NCBI GenBank assembly: GCA_002633025.1
Contig: NMRB01002017.1
Location: forward strand, 68,355 to 132,354
DNA length: 64,000 nt
Direction of reading: 5' to 3'
Source: Notospermus geniculatus
Taxonomy: Eukaryota > Nemertea > Pilidiophora > Heteronemertea > Lineidae
Part shown: piece after piece, positions 53,455 through 63,830 of the stretch
How positions within the stretch are numbered: position 1 is the first letter of the stretch
How the letters are laid out: each line of letters begins with the position of its first letter
Notes under the pieces: generated by a model
The model's database searches: none
Seen by the model: the letters and a program-made list of their open reading frames with translations, nothing else
What the model was told of the DNA's origin: nothing
Program-made: the position numbers and the translations under genes

Positions 53455-54352
53455 GATGCAGAAGCTATAGGTAGAAGCTTGCGCATGGAAAAGGGACCTC
53501 TTGTCTTAGGTAGAAGCTTGATGGGAAAAAAGGGACCTCTTGTCACAGCTGGGATGAATCCATGATTTCGGGAAAGAGGGGGCGCACTATGATAGAAACA
53601 TTGAAATCTGCAGCGAATTTCAATGATTTGCTCCAAATGTAAGAACTTCACGGTCGATTTTACAGATTTGTTGGCCGAAAGGGGGCGTGCCCCAGGTGTG
53701 CCCCCTGGATCCGTGCGCGCAGGTAGCTTGATGGGTAAGGAACCTCTTGTCTCAGGTAGAAGCTTGATGGGAAAGGGACCTCTTGTCTAAGGTAGAAGCT
53801 TGATAGGAAAGGGACCTCTTGTGCTAGGGAAAGCTTGAGGGGAAAGGGACTCCTTCTCTGAGGCAGAGGCTTATGGGAACCTCTTTTCTCAGGTAGAAGC
53901 TTGATGGGAAAGGAAGCTTGAAAGGGACCTCCTGTCGCAGGTAGAAGCGTAATGGGAAAGGGACCTCTTGTCACAGATAGAAGCTTACGGGAAAGGGACC
54001 TCTTGTCTCAGGTAGAAGCGTAATGGGAAAGGGACCTCTTGTCACAGATAGCTTACGGGAAAGGGACCTCTTGTCACAGATAGAAGCTTGATAGGAAAGG
54101 GACCTCCTGTCTTAGGTAGAAGCTTATGGGAAAGAGACCTCTTGTCGCAGGTAGAAACTTGGTGACAAAGGGACCTCTTGTCTCAGGTAGAAGCTTGATG
54201 GGAAAGGGACCTCTTGTCTCAGGTAGAAGCGTGATGGGAAAGGGATCCCTTAGAAGCTTGATGGTGAAGGAACCTCTTGTCAGGTCGAAGCTTGATGGAG
54301 AACAAAGAACTCCTGTCAGATAGAAGCTTGATAGGAGAGGGACCTCATGTTT
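53455..54352 (+). repeat. 36-bp HindIII minisatellite, interrupted by a BamHI-rep
   Basis: The unit is GTAGAAGCTTGATGGGAAAG followed by GGACCTCTTGTCTCAG. It is repeated about 18-20 times with indels, in blocks 53462-53555 and 53727-54352. Most units carry an AAGCTT site. Since 36 is divisible by three, frames on the minus strand read LLPETRGPFPIK-like repeats, but stops and indels break them. It is probably not protein coding. Confidence 0.85.
53556..53726. repeat. BamHI-rep inserted in the minisatellite
   Basis: GATGAATCCATGATTTCGGG at the left and CCCCTGGATCCGTGCGCGCA at the right are the family ends, though degenerate. TTCACGGTCGATTTTACAGA is the shared core. CAG precedes and ends the insert. 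Confidence 0.7.
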
Positions 54353-54535
54353 TAGGCTTGCATCATCTTTGCCTTCACTGATGTCACACATGTTGAAGGC
54401 CTTAATGGGAGGTATCCTTCACACAATAAATCCACAGAAACATGAGCCTCAAACATGCTCCTTTTCCAACCCTGCTGAGAGCACAATCCCTCGGTCTTAC
54501 ATCCGAGACATCTCAAATTCTCTTCCCTTTTCAAG

Positions 54536-54714
54536 GTCAACCACAATCCGCCGACCAAAGACTCCAATCATCTGATGATCATTTTACGTCTGCTTCCGTT
54601 CTTCCCGAGAGCTTGAGTGCTCTAATGGAAAACTACTCGTCTGCGATGTCTTATCATCTACCGGGTACTTACGAAGATTTCAGGGTATTTCCCTTCATTG
54701 CTTACAGCAAACAG
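54536..54714 (+). other. Weak candidate host exon (59 codons)
   Basis: A pyrimidine-rich acceptor (TTCTCTTCCCTTTTCAAG) precedes, and a donor AAACAG/GTGGGT follows. The frame between them is open and reads QPQSADQRLQSSDD and later YHLPGTYEDFRVFPFIAYSK, a composition more protein-like than the surrounding frames. No domain is recognised and no partner exon is seen within the window. It may be chance. Confidence 0.2.
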
Positions 54715-54879
54715 GTGGGTGTAGTTAGAGCACAAGGTAGGCTACTTGAAGTCTTCACGATTAAAATGTTCTCATATTGTTGTTTCTAACCGTCATCAGT
54801 AATGAAGATGTCCAATTCCGAAGGAAGTTCCCATCTCCGACGACGCACACGCACCAGAGATTATGGGAGATTTCAAAAC

Positions 54880-55146
54880 ACTTCTGGTACTGGTAATCAA
54901 CTAGCGTTCAGAGGGTCCCAGGTTCGAATCCCACTGGGCGTGAGACTTTGGGCAAATCTCTTTGCCTCACTGGCCTCTCTCCACCCAAGTGAATGGGTAC
55001 CGGTCGGAAATGCTCAGGTTGTAGCGCTGAATGAGCAGCTCATCTGAGTTCTACTGAAAGGTTTCAGGATAGACTGGAGTTAAAGTGTAAAGTCGGGATG
55101 ACACCTCTACCGTTGGTATCAGACTATAAACCCAAACTTTAACTTT
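54880..55146 (+). mobile_element. SINE-1 copy, 5'-truncated
   Basis: It starts inside the tRNA-like head at about the GTTCAGAGGGTCCCAGG stretch. It has the B box GGTTCGAATCC, the full body and the CCAAACTTTAACTTTAAC tail. The only plus-strand SINE-1 in the window. Confidence 0.85.
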
Positions 55147-56085
55147 AACGTCAGTGTCCGTCGTAGGATTTTCAAAGCACCTGCCACGGCCGTTATAGCG
55201 CCTAAAGGGTTAACACACTGCCACAGTGACAGACTCGATGACTTCAGAATCTTTCACAAGTGAGTCAGCTGCAAGAAGGACTGTCACTTCTGCTGGAGCT
55301 GTTCCTGCCATTGTCCTTCCTTCAACATCTTCTTTCGCCGTCTGCTCTCTCTCTTCTTTGATTCACGTTGGCAATTCCACAGACACCTTTCTGTTTAGCA
55401 TCGCAAAAAGGCGGTACATGGCAAAAATAAAAAGTTCTGACGGCAGACTTGCATGATAAAGTAAGAGAATTTTTGAGATAACTCATAGAAACGTAGAATG
55501 CATTCGAATGAACAAGAACTTCCTCTACAAAAAGAAACATTAGACTGGGAAGAAATTTCAGGTTTGTAAAGTATGCAGAGAATATGCAAAAAGCAACACA
55601 TATCTGAAGACTTTTTAAAAATTTCGATCCAAAGTTCGTGTGAATAGAGCTCTCAAGTAAACCCAGGCTAAATGTGCAATGTACTTAAATGATCCGTTCA
55701 TGTTTTTCTCCAAGAAAAAAAGACCGGGAACAAACTTTGCGTCGTGAACAGCGGTAAGAGGACTGTCGAGATTGCACCTGGATGGCTTCTACTTAGTTGC
55801 CAGGCAACTCCAAACACGCAATTCCTGTCGCTTTGATCATTTGTTGTATCGAGGTAAGATGGCGTCCGACAAAAATAATGGGTACAATACAATGAAATTG
55901 TGTAATGGACAGTGTCCTGAAGCATTTCCTGGTGAATGTTGATAGTCATGGTTGAAATTGACAGATGTGGAGACTGCGACATTGCTTTGGTCTATCAAAC
56001 AATTTTCACGAACCTTAATCGACAAAGGTGCATAAAAAAGTGTCCCAAAAGACCCACAGTCTTCAAGTGATTCGTCCTCCTTAAA
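55147..56085. other. Unannotated 940 bp, nothing recognised
   Basis: No repeat relation. Short frames have no recognisable features. Confidence 0.4.
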
Positions 56086-56087
56086 CC

Positions 56088-56414
56088 AGAACAAAATGAT
56101 GAGGAGCTCTGATAGCCGAGTGGTTATCACGTCCACTCAGCAAAGTGGCAGGCCCTGGGTTCAAATCCAGCCCGGGCCATATGGGATTTTATTCCTGGCT
56201 CTTCACGTCCGTCGCATGGGACAGTAAGCTGTGGTGCCTTGTACCTTGTTTCTTTGCAAGGGCAAGTAAAAGACCGGGCTGACCCCATCCAAGTGATGAA
56301 CAAAAGTAGCTTGAGATGGCCTCCTCCGTATTTACCAGGGCCAATTATGCTATGGCGTCGGCCATGATGGAAAAATCAAATACATATACAAAATGTCAAA
56401 AAAGAACAAAATGA
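56088..56414 (+). mobile_element. SINE-2 copy with perfect 13-bp target duplication
   Basis: AGAACAAAATGAT at 56088-56100 and 56402-56414 brackets the element. It contains the head TGATAGCCGAGTGGTTATCA, the B box GGTTCAAATCC, the body and an A-rich tail (AAAAATCAAATACATATACA). Body reads AAGACCGGGCTGACCCC, an 8-base expansion relative to other copies. Confidence 0.9.
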
Positions 56415-56856
56415 TTGAGCCAAGTTCAACGGGGTCCTTTAATCATGAACCTACACAGAAAATCACTCGTTCAAATGCTGAATGCAACATGTTTCCTGGT
56501 TTCAAAACCGCACAGGAAGCTACAGTAAATGGAAAAGTTTTAAGCGAATTGCCCTTCAAAATCAGCCATTGTTCTGCACTATTGACAAGTTGTGTTGAAT
56601 GTTCTGAACAAGTTTTTGAAATCTTTGTACTTCTCTTGGAGAGGCAACCAATCGAAGGCCCAAATAATGCAGAATGGTTTTGACTTCCTTCTACTGATTG
56701 TGTTTCCTTTTCCTGATGGCGTGTTCACTGGTCGATTTGGTTAAAAGTTCAACTGGTAATTGTTCAAATGGCGGGTTGGATCTGGTGCTTTGGACTGGCT
56801 CACTGGGTACCAGGGGCGGTACGCATAAAACATCTTATGTTTAAAATTTCCCATAA
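56415..56856. other. Unannotated stretch with an unsupported 96-codon frame
   Basis: The frame starting at 56393 begins inside the SINE-2 tail, so it is not a credible start. No domain recognised. Confidence 0.35.
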
Positions 56857-57094
56857 AGCCTCACAGTATTGAATATTTACGGTATTTTCAAAGTGTTAGG
56901 AGACTGCAGGTAGAGGTCTTATGGCTTCCTGAAGGTCCCCAAAATGCTTGCATGATACATACTTCAAACAGTCATGCTTAGTTTTCAGCATGTCATCGAA
57001 AAAACAGCAGGCAGAGCCCTAATGTATCGACATAGAGCATAGTACATTTTACACTACACTAACAAGCACTTTATGAATTCAATACAGTGCGGCT
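56857..57094. mobile_element. MITE-F copy 2, inverted (238 bp)
   Basis: AGCCTCACAGTATTGAATAT at the left and GAATTCAATACAGTGCGGCT at the right correspond to the ends of copy 1. Flanks are ATAA and TTAA, so the duplication has decayed. Confidence 0.75.
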
Positions 57095-58102
57095 TTAAAC
57101 CATTGTTCCAAACAAATGATAAGGGTGGTAATACTGGCGGTAACTTGAGGAGCACCAAAGGGAATTTCGTACATGATGTGGGCTGGTAGGATACCATTTG
57201 CTCAATTATTTAGAAATACCGTAATCCTAACGCTGAATATATAGTGCTCCCTGACAATATGGCTGATGCATCGAAATAACCATAACGATAATCATTAAGG
57301 GGTCTAATCAAATTGAATCCCAGGGAAATGCTCTGCACATTTACTAACGAGTAACGAGTAGAGACAGCATACGGTCTAGGCCTAGTCACTTCATCAATTT
57401 AGCAGATGGCGCCGAGATTGGACTTGAAGATTTGAATACTTAGTAGGCCTACGGGGCCTAGCTATGGGGAATTCTGCCTCCAGGAGAGGACGTCACTCTC
57501 AAGGCGGAAGCATACACCTGCATCATAATGACATTTAATTACGTTAATTTCCAAATTCCTTGCGAGTCCCATTTCATTCCGGGTTTCATCACTAACCGAT
57601 ACTAACCTTATTGGAAATTTCAGTCTAGAGAGAAAAGAGCCAAAGAGATGTTATTCATGAGTAGGCCTAGAAGTTTTTCGACTATTGGTTCTTTAGGTAG
57701 CTGAGTCAGTTCATGTTTTTATACCAAACTATGTTAATTGTCTCCTGGGGCAAGCATCCAGAGAGTGAGGTAAGGCTTAGGTTACTGTGGGTAGGTAGGC
57801 CTAATACATGAATGGTAGGCCTATATAGATGTATAGGCCTACAGCATGATAACTGTGCTTTGAGTGTACATCATCAACATGAGAAACGGGGTCATGACAA
57901 AAGAAAGGAGAAATCTGAGTTCGCAGATAACTGCTGAGAAAATGAAACTTGAAGCAATATTCTATGTTCTAAACAAACATTCACAGCAGAAAGTTAGGCC
58001 TACATCAAACCAGGTCAACAAGCAATCAACCAAGTGGAAAAACCATATCTCATCTCTCGGAGTAGCTGAAAAAGCAACCAATTCCAAAGCACATCCAACT
58101 CG
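57095..58102. other. Unannotated 1 kb containing a TAGGCCTA cluster
   Basis: The palindrome GTAGGCCTA or a one-base variant occurs about six times between 57440 and 57845. I see no element ends around it. An 84-codon frame at 57864-58118 has no domain. Confidence 0.4.
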
Positions 58103-58542
58103 GGTATTTGTAAAATAAGAAACGAAACAAGTAACGCAGAAACGAAACCAGAAACAAAGAAATGAAACCAGAAACCAAGAAACAGAACTTATAAAACCCG
58201 GAACAACCTGGTAACTCCAATGGGGATGACAGACTTTTTTGCACAGGATCCTCAGACCGTTCCTGCTGGACTGTTATGTTACATTTTAGACGAAACTTCT
58301 TGATGCCTATCTCAACTTTTGTGGACAGGGAACTAGGTATTGTGCATTTCCAGTATATAATATGAGGTCCGTAAACATTGCACAGTTCAGCCAGGTCCTT
58401 ATTTTATTAGCAGCCATTTTAAAACACTCGACTACAGACCATGAAAGTGCCCTGGGACCTTGTTTTTGGTTTCGTTTCTTCGTTTCTTGTTTTGTTCCTT
58501 CGTTCCTTTGTTTCAAGTTTCGTTTCTCATTTTACAAATACC
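58103..58542. mobile_element. FB-11, foldback with GAAACGAAAC arms (440 bp)
   Basis: GGTATTTGTAAAATAAGAAA at the left pairs with TTTCTCATTTTACAAATACC at the right. The arms continue as imperfect AGAAACGAAAC / GTTTCGTTTCT tandem words for about 80-95 bp. The central 260 bp is unrelated. Confidence 0.7.
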
Positions 58543-59349
58543 AACCAACTCTCTCCTCACACAGCAACAATGGCCAAACACCAGCAATCAACTCCGTGCT
58601 TTCTAACCACCAATTGTTGCACAAAGAGCCAGTTGAGACACCACCAAGAAGGCAAATCCACATACTGAAGACAAATCACCAAGAATGCCGTCTGCTTCTC
58701 CGCGTAGCCTGAAACCAGCTGTAACTCTATCAACATTACGTGCACAAAATCCAATCATGAGCATGGTACATGTAAATGATATTACGGCGAAAAAATTTCT
58801 CTGGGGTATTTGCATTATAGCTCTCCGTATGGTTGCCTTAGATTGGTTTGGCCATCACTACAGCAACTTGTGGTTTGTTTTACTCATGTTGGCTTTAGAA
58901 ATGCCGGGTTCCTTCGATTTGTGGCACAAATTGATTTACCCCGCGACTTTTTGTCATGATTTTCGTACAGAATGCCGTATTGATCAGAGAGGATTGTTCA
59001 TCCACTGTAGGCTATTTATTCTCAGTTGGCTTGCTCTCCGTGTGCCGGGATGGTAAATATTAGGTCAGGAAGAATGGTTGAGGTCATCAGTGAGACGGCA
59101 GTGATATCACTGAGTATGGCAACTCGCCTTTTTGACTTTGCCAATGGCAACCACAACGACTTCGGTGGACACAGAACTGGGTAAATGCCATGTCAGTAGG
59201 GTTTTTCTACAAATATGCCCTGCCTGGTAACCAAGGCTATACAAACATGTGATTGTGATCAGAAGTTTCCATTTCCAAGATGCCTCCAACCTGAAGCACC
59301 ATTTCCCAACTATTCATTGCTTTGTGGTGACACAGACATGCCATTCACA
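58543..59349. other. Unannotated 800 bp with an unsupported 123-codon frame
   Basis: The frame 58685-59056 is W- and L-rich (IIALRMVALDWFGHHYSN) and has no recognisable domain or splice context. Left as unannotated. Confidence 0.35.
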
Positions 59350-59502
59350 CTTCCTTTATTTGCAAGGGCAAATAATAGGTGAAAGACTTAGCTTCCTACC
59401 GGACTCGAACCCACGGACCCTCGCATTAGGCATCAACCGCCAGCACTCAAGGACAGCACGCCTAACCACTAGGCCAAATCCCCATCTTCCTTTTATTTGC
59501 AA
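59350..59502 (-). mobile_element. SINE-3 monomer with about 16-bp target duplication
   Basis: CTTCCTTTATTTGCAA (59350-59365) and CTTCCTTTTATTTGCAA (59486-59502) flank the tRNA-like module 59378-59485. The module is the standard SINE-3 head and ends at GTCTTTCACC, a few bases short of the usual tail. Confidence 0.85.
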
Positions 59503-59528
59503 AATATCCTGCCAGAGAAAAGTTAGCG

Positions 59529-59644
59529 TAAGGCTGCATTTACCGGACACCCGGAATGCGGTATGTTATGCATTTTCGCATACAAAATATCGCTTCCGCA
59601 TCCCGTATACCGCATTCCGGATGTCTGGTCACAACACAGCCTAA
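59529..59644. mobile_element. MITE-P with TAA target duplication (110 bp)
   Basis: GGCTGCATTTACCGGACACC and CGGATGTCTGGTCACAACAC are the ends, and the best pairing is ACACCCGGAATGCGGTATG with ATACCGCATTCCGGATGT. TAA at 59529-59531 and 59642-59644. The right TAA is shared with the next element. Confidence 0.8.
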
Positions 59645-59798
59645 AGCTGGGTGCACATGGACGGCAAATCTCAATGCGGCAGGGGTGTTTTTGAAGTCAA
59701 CTGACCCAACGCTGCTGGACTCGTCACTCAGCCAGTCAGTCGACTTTAAAAACACCCCTACCGCATTGAGATTTGCCGTCCATGTGCGCCTAGCTTTA
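59645..59798. mobile_element. MITE-Q abutting MITE-P (151 bp)
   Basis: AGCTGGGTGCACATGGACGG and its inverted partner at 59776-59795 pair, and the arms run about 60 bp through AAATCTCAATGCGGCAGGGG and GTCAACTGAC / GTCAGTCGAC. Flanks TAA (left) and TTA (right). Confidence 0.8.
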
Positions 59799-60250
59799 GA
59801 GTTTGCTGCCAGACATGCTAGCGGCTTTTTTTCCCGCAGAACTTTTAGCAAAAAAAGTTAATTCTGATGCTGATCCAGCGGTAGCAGTCTTTCTGGAGTT
59901 CTTCCTGTGATAGAATCTACATCTCCAAAGGAATCCTCCATAATTTCAGTTCATTCCTGATTCTTCTCGTTGAACAATTCCCGTCACCGCACAATCGATT
60001 CCGTGACTCGCAATCATTTGACAAACGATGTTCTACATCATGTTGTCAGATTTTGTTCCGTAGCACGAACATTTGGTGGTAGGACAAAGTGGTTCTGTCG
60101 TCTGCGATGGTTTCAGGGATCGAGAGTTTGACAGACGCCGCAGTCCACATCACTTCAATTGAGTTCGGTGTTGGTCAAAATGGTGTAGAACTGCATGTAG
60201 CTGCTACATCACTGACTTGCGTTTCTGGAGGCCTCTGACCCACACTCTTG
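59799..60250. other. Unannotated stretch, nothing recognised
   Basis: No repeat or gene recognised. Confidence 0.4.
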
Positions 60251-60253
60251 TCA

Positions 60254-60530
60254 GGATTGGTTATCACGTCTGCTCAGCAAGCGGCAGGTCCCGGGTTCGA
60301 ATCCAACCCGGGCCATATGGGATTTCATTCCCGGCTCTTCACGTCCGTCGCATCGGACAGTAAGCCGTGGTGCCTTGTACCTTGTTTCTTTGCAAGGGCA
60401 AGTAAAAGACCCCGTCCAAGTGAGGAACACGAGTAGCTTGAGATGATCTCTTCCGTACTCACCAGGGCCAATAATGCTATGGCTTTGGCCCAGACGGAAA
60501 AATGTAATAAAATACAAATACAAACTGCGG
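60254..60530 (+). mobile_element. SINE-2 copy, head truncated
   Basis: It begins at GGATTGGTTATCACGTCTGC, so the first bases of the A box are missing or altered. The B box GGGTTCGAATCC, body and AATACAAATACAAA tail are complete. Confidence 0.85.
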
Positions 60531-61345
60531 TATGATTATCGGATGTGCCATTTTTTCAAGGCAGCATGACAGAACATTATGAAGAACTCACTACTGAACA
60601 TATTAGCCCTGTTTACACTACATAGAAATCCTGGGCTTTTTTATACCCGTGTCAAGCCCGGCTCTGAAAAATCCTCCCTCAGTCACGAAAATCTTACAGG
60701 CAAGAATCTGCTCAATCCTCAAGCTTGCTGTACTCAAATGCTGTCGTTAAGAAACAAGGTGACTGCACACACCTCAGTGCATCTGGCCAAGGCACATCAA
60801 CTTCAGAACTGTCCACTGCAATGCACACCATTCCAATCTCCATTTGAGGGAAATGGCTCTACTTCACAAAAACCATCAATGTTGGAGGCGTTTGATTGCA
60901 CCCAATGGCCATGAAACCTTTTCCACATTGCTCCTCTCTTGTAAGTGCAATTTCTGAATGAGATCCTTAAGAACAATAACCATCACAAACTCATTTCTTG
61001 CATGCATTTTATGCCATTGCCTCAGCAGGCTTTTATTGAGATTGGACTCTGAGAAATTGATCCCGTGGGAGATGGTCAACAGGAGGCAGAATAAGAAGGC
61101 AATCACACGATGCAATAGAATGACGATAGATTTTACTACAACAAAATGAAAGTGAAGTGTGGCAAGATCGTACAGTGGCTGCCCGAATGCCGCAGATCCC
61201 ATCAATTTCCTTGTGTTTGTCCGCCCTTCAACAATGTCGTAGTTGTTATGACAGGTTGGTCCAACCTTTGCTGATGAAGGTAGAAACTGTGCAGTATTCT
61301 AATGGAGTACCTACTGGACAAACTGGATCGCAGAGTAACAAACCC
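60531..61345. other. Unannotated 800 bp, nothing certain
   Basis: GTTTACACTACATAGAAATC with CCCGTGTCAAGCCCGG at 60610-60665 faintly resembles the FB-7 ends, but no second end is found. No gene. Confidence 0.3.
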
Positions 61346-61348
61346 AAA

Positions 61349-61678
61349 AGCCTAGAGTACATCACACTTGTGACTGGAAGCAACTGATCCAATCAGTCGC
61401 TGGTGATGTACACGCTGTGCACACACTGCAAATTCAGCAACTCGAAAAACTGGCACTGATCAGTCGCAAGCCCAGGTACACCACAGCGACTGAATGAAAC
61501 TGGATACAACTAGTCGCTAGAAAGTTGAACGTGTGCAACTCATGGCAAGTGGCAAAATCTCAGTTCCAGTGAGTCGCAAGGGTGCGTACATCGACTGTCG
61601 CCTCCAGTTCCACCTAGATCCTCCCAGTCGCCAGGTAGTTCAGTGGCAACTAGTCGCAAGTGCGATGTACGCTAGGCT
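61349..61678. mobile_element. MITE-B copy (330 bp)
   Basis: It begins AGCCTAGAGTACATCACACT and ends GCGATGTACGCTAGGCT. It is shorter than the 25645 copy because the GGAGGATCCAATCAGTC module is missing. The flanks AAA and TTT give no clear duplication. Confidence 0.8.
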
Positions 61679-61968
61679 TTTGAAGACGAGGGTCCACTTC
61701 AACACAAAAGATGAGTGTCACACTTTGACTTGCGTTTGTTTATGAATATGGGCCCTGGCCTTCTTACCGAGAGCCATTCAGTCATGGAATGTTCTACCAG
61801 AACAAACAACAAGGAGGGATGCATCTTGGCCCTAGGATTTGTGTCTGTCTCGACTTGAAGAACACCAAATTTACGATCAGTAGTAGCTTCCCCGTACATT
61901 AGTATGGTTGCATTCGTTCTCTCCAATGGCATGTTCCCACCTTCCAAACTTTCATGACCACAAAATCC

Positions 61969-62905
61969 TTCTCCAGCCAATCGGTGAGCCCTCGCAAAGC
62001 GCAAGGTTCCTTCTGCTGAAACACTTCTTCTATTCCTTTATGCTAAAAAGTTGGTAGGCCTACACGAAACCAATTGTATCTCAGCAACAGAGGACACAAT
62101 ACCGAAGTCTACCATTGATGCTAGAGGTAAATACGGCCTCCACAAATAGTAAGGTAAACTAGACACCGCTTTGATCCTGTGACTCGATTATTTACACCAC
62201 GGAAGCTATGACTTCAGAAGAAAAAGACCTTCATGAAATGACCTTGAGGAACATCCAAGCCACATGTCTTTTCAGTTTGCTCACTCGATAGACGACCCTG
62301 CACATTCTCCAGCCAATCGGTGGGCCCTCACCAAGCGCGATGTTCCTTGTGCTGAAAGACTTCTATTCCTTTATGCTAAAAACTTAGTAGGCCTACCCAA
62401 AACCAATTCTGGTTCTGAGCAACAGAGGAGGACACAATGCCAAAGTCTCCAACGCTAGAGGTAGAACCACGCAAGAAACCAAAGTAAATACGGCCTCCAC
62501 AAATAGTAAGGCAAACTAGAACGTCTTTGATCCTGCAACTCGATTATTTACACCGCGGAAGCTATGACCTCAGAAGAAAAAGAGGAACATCCGAGCCGCG
62601 TGTCTTTTCAGTTTGCTCACTTGATAGATGACCCTGCACATTCTCCAGCCAATCAGTGGGCCTTCGCCAAGCGCAAGGTTCCTTGTGCTGAAATACTTCT
62701 TCTATTCCTTTATGCTAAAAAGTTAGTAGGCCTATCCAAAACCAGTTCTAAACTAAACGTCTTTGATCCTGCGACTCGATTATTTACACCACAGAAGCTA
62801 TGACTTCAGAAGAAAAAGACCTTCATGAAATGACCTTGAGGAACATCCGGGCCGCATGTCTTTACAGTTTGCTCACTCGATAGACGACCCTGCACATTTT
62901 CTTCT
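61969..62905 (+). repeat. Degenerate tandem array, unit up to about 350 bp, four partial units
   Basis: Units share TGACTTCAGAAGAAAAAGAC, CAGTTTGCTCACTCGATAGA, CCTGCACATTCTCCAGCCAA, TTCTATTCCTTTATGCTAAA and AATACGGCCTCCACAAATAG. Unit starts are near 61969 (partial), 62165, 62527 and 62765 (truncated). Peptides such as FQFAHSIDDPAHSPANRW recur, but each unit breaks in a different place. Non-coding by my reading. Confidence 0.8.
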
Positions 62906-63162
62906 TGTGGCTGTTTGATCCTCGTTAGCAGGAAGGAAAAGAGCAATTACCGTAATTGTCTCATGACCACACCGCCTCGTTTATGTACGTCGCTGCTTTT
63001 TCATACGTTTGATGACATGTTTAGTTGATGGATCTCTAGCAATGACAGATGAAAGAAGGGATGCCTGGAAGACGACAGATGAAAAAACGATCCCCGTCCT
63101 GTTGTTTGATGAAATTATCACTGTTTATCACGAAAATGCTGGCTGTAGTTTTTCCATTTGCA

Positions 63163-63560
63163 GGGTCCTGCCACTGCTGGTCGGCGACGGACAGCCCCAT
63201 CAGGACGCAGAAATGCCGACCGGCACTCGGCCTAAAAAGAGTATTTTCCGACCATCAGAACTAACGAAGTGTGCCACGTGAGATGCCCGCCACGCACACT
63301 TCTGAATTTCTTTTCTGTTCCCATTCACCAAATGTGCTTCCCGGCGGGGCTTCCTGACAGAGTTCTGACAAACCACAACGGCGGGCTGCCTCAGTTGCAA
63401 TAGAGTGGATCGGGGTCATTTTAACGCCAAATGAGCTCATTATTTTGACTCTCAGGTGCCAGAAATCGCATTTCAGCAAGTCTACATTTCACATTTTTCT
63501 GTGGGAGAGCCCCAGACCCCCTTCCAACTGGCACTCGTTCAGTCCTGGGCAGAACCCTGC
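63163..63560 (+). repeat. Dispersed repeat shared with 16806-17200, copy 2
   Basis: The same ordered blocks occur: GACGCAGAAATGCCGACC, CATCAGAACTAACGAAGTG, CCCATTCACCAAATGTGC, GCGGGGCTTCCTGACA and CCAAATGAGCTCATTA. It lacks the AAC microsatellite of copy 1. Orientation is the same and identity is about 88%. Confidence 0.7.
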
Positions 63561-63660
63561 ACTTGTGTTGATAAATGATAGGCCCTACTGTTCCAAACAG
63601 TCTGAGAGGGCGGACTTGGCGTTGGCCCTTTTGTACTTCTATCTTTAGTTTCACAATAAA

Positions 63661-63830
63661 TGTATAACAACAACAACAACAGAGGGCGGACTCCAGGATT
63701 TGGGAAGAGCAGGCGCCCTGTTCTGGGAACATTGAAATTTGTGCCGCCAGAATTTCATGGTCGATTTCACAGATTTGTTGGCCAAAAGGGGGCGTGTGCT
63801 GGGTGTGCCCCCTCGGATCCACGCCTGAGA
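63661..63830 (+). repeat. (AAC)n tract and BamHI-rep copy
   Basis: AACAACAACAACAAC at about 63666-63681 is followed by GACTCCAGGATTTGGGAAGA, TTTCATGGTCGATTTCACAG, TTGTTGGCCAAAAGGGGGCG and CCCCCTCGGATCCACGCCTG. This is a typical short BamHI-rep. Confidence 0.7.

Noticed and set aside
53455-54352. CRISPR-like array of 36-bp repeats
   Set aside because: The 36-bp period is of the entire unit with no unique spacers. It is a tandem minisatellite.
58685-59056. 123-codon frame rich in W and L
   Set aside because: It has no homology I recognise, no splice context and no repeat of the pattern. Chance is likely in this length of DNA.
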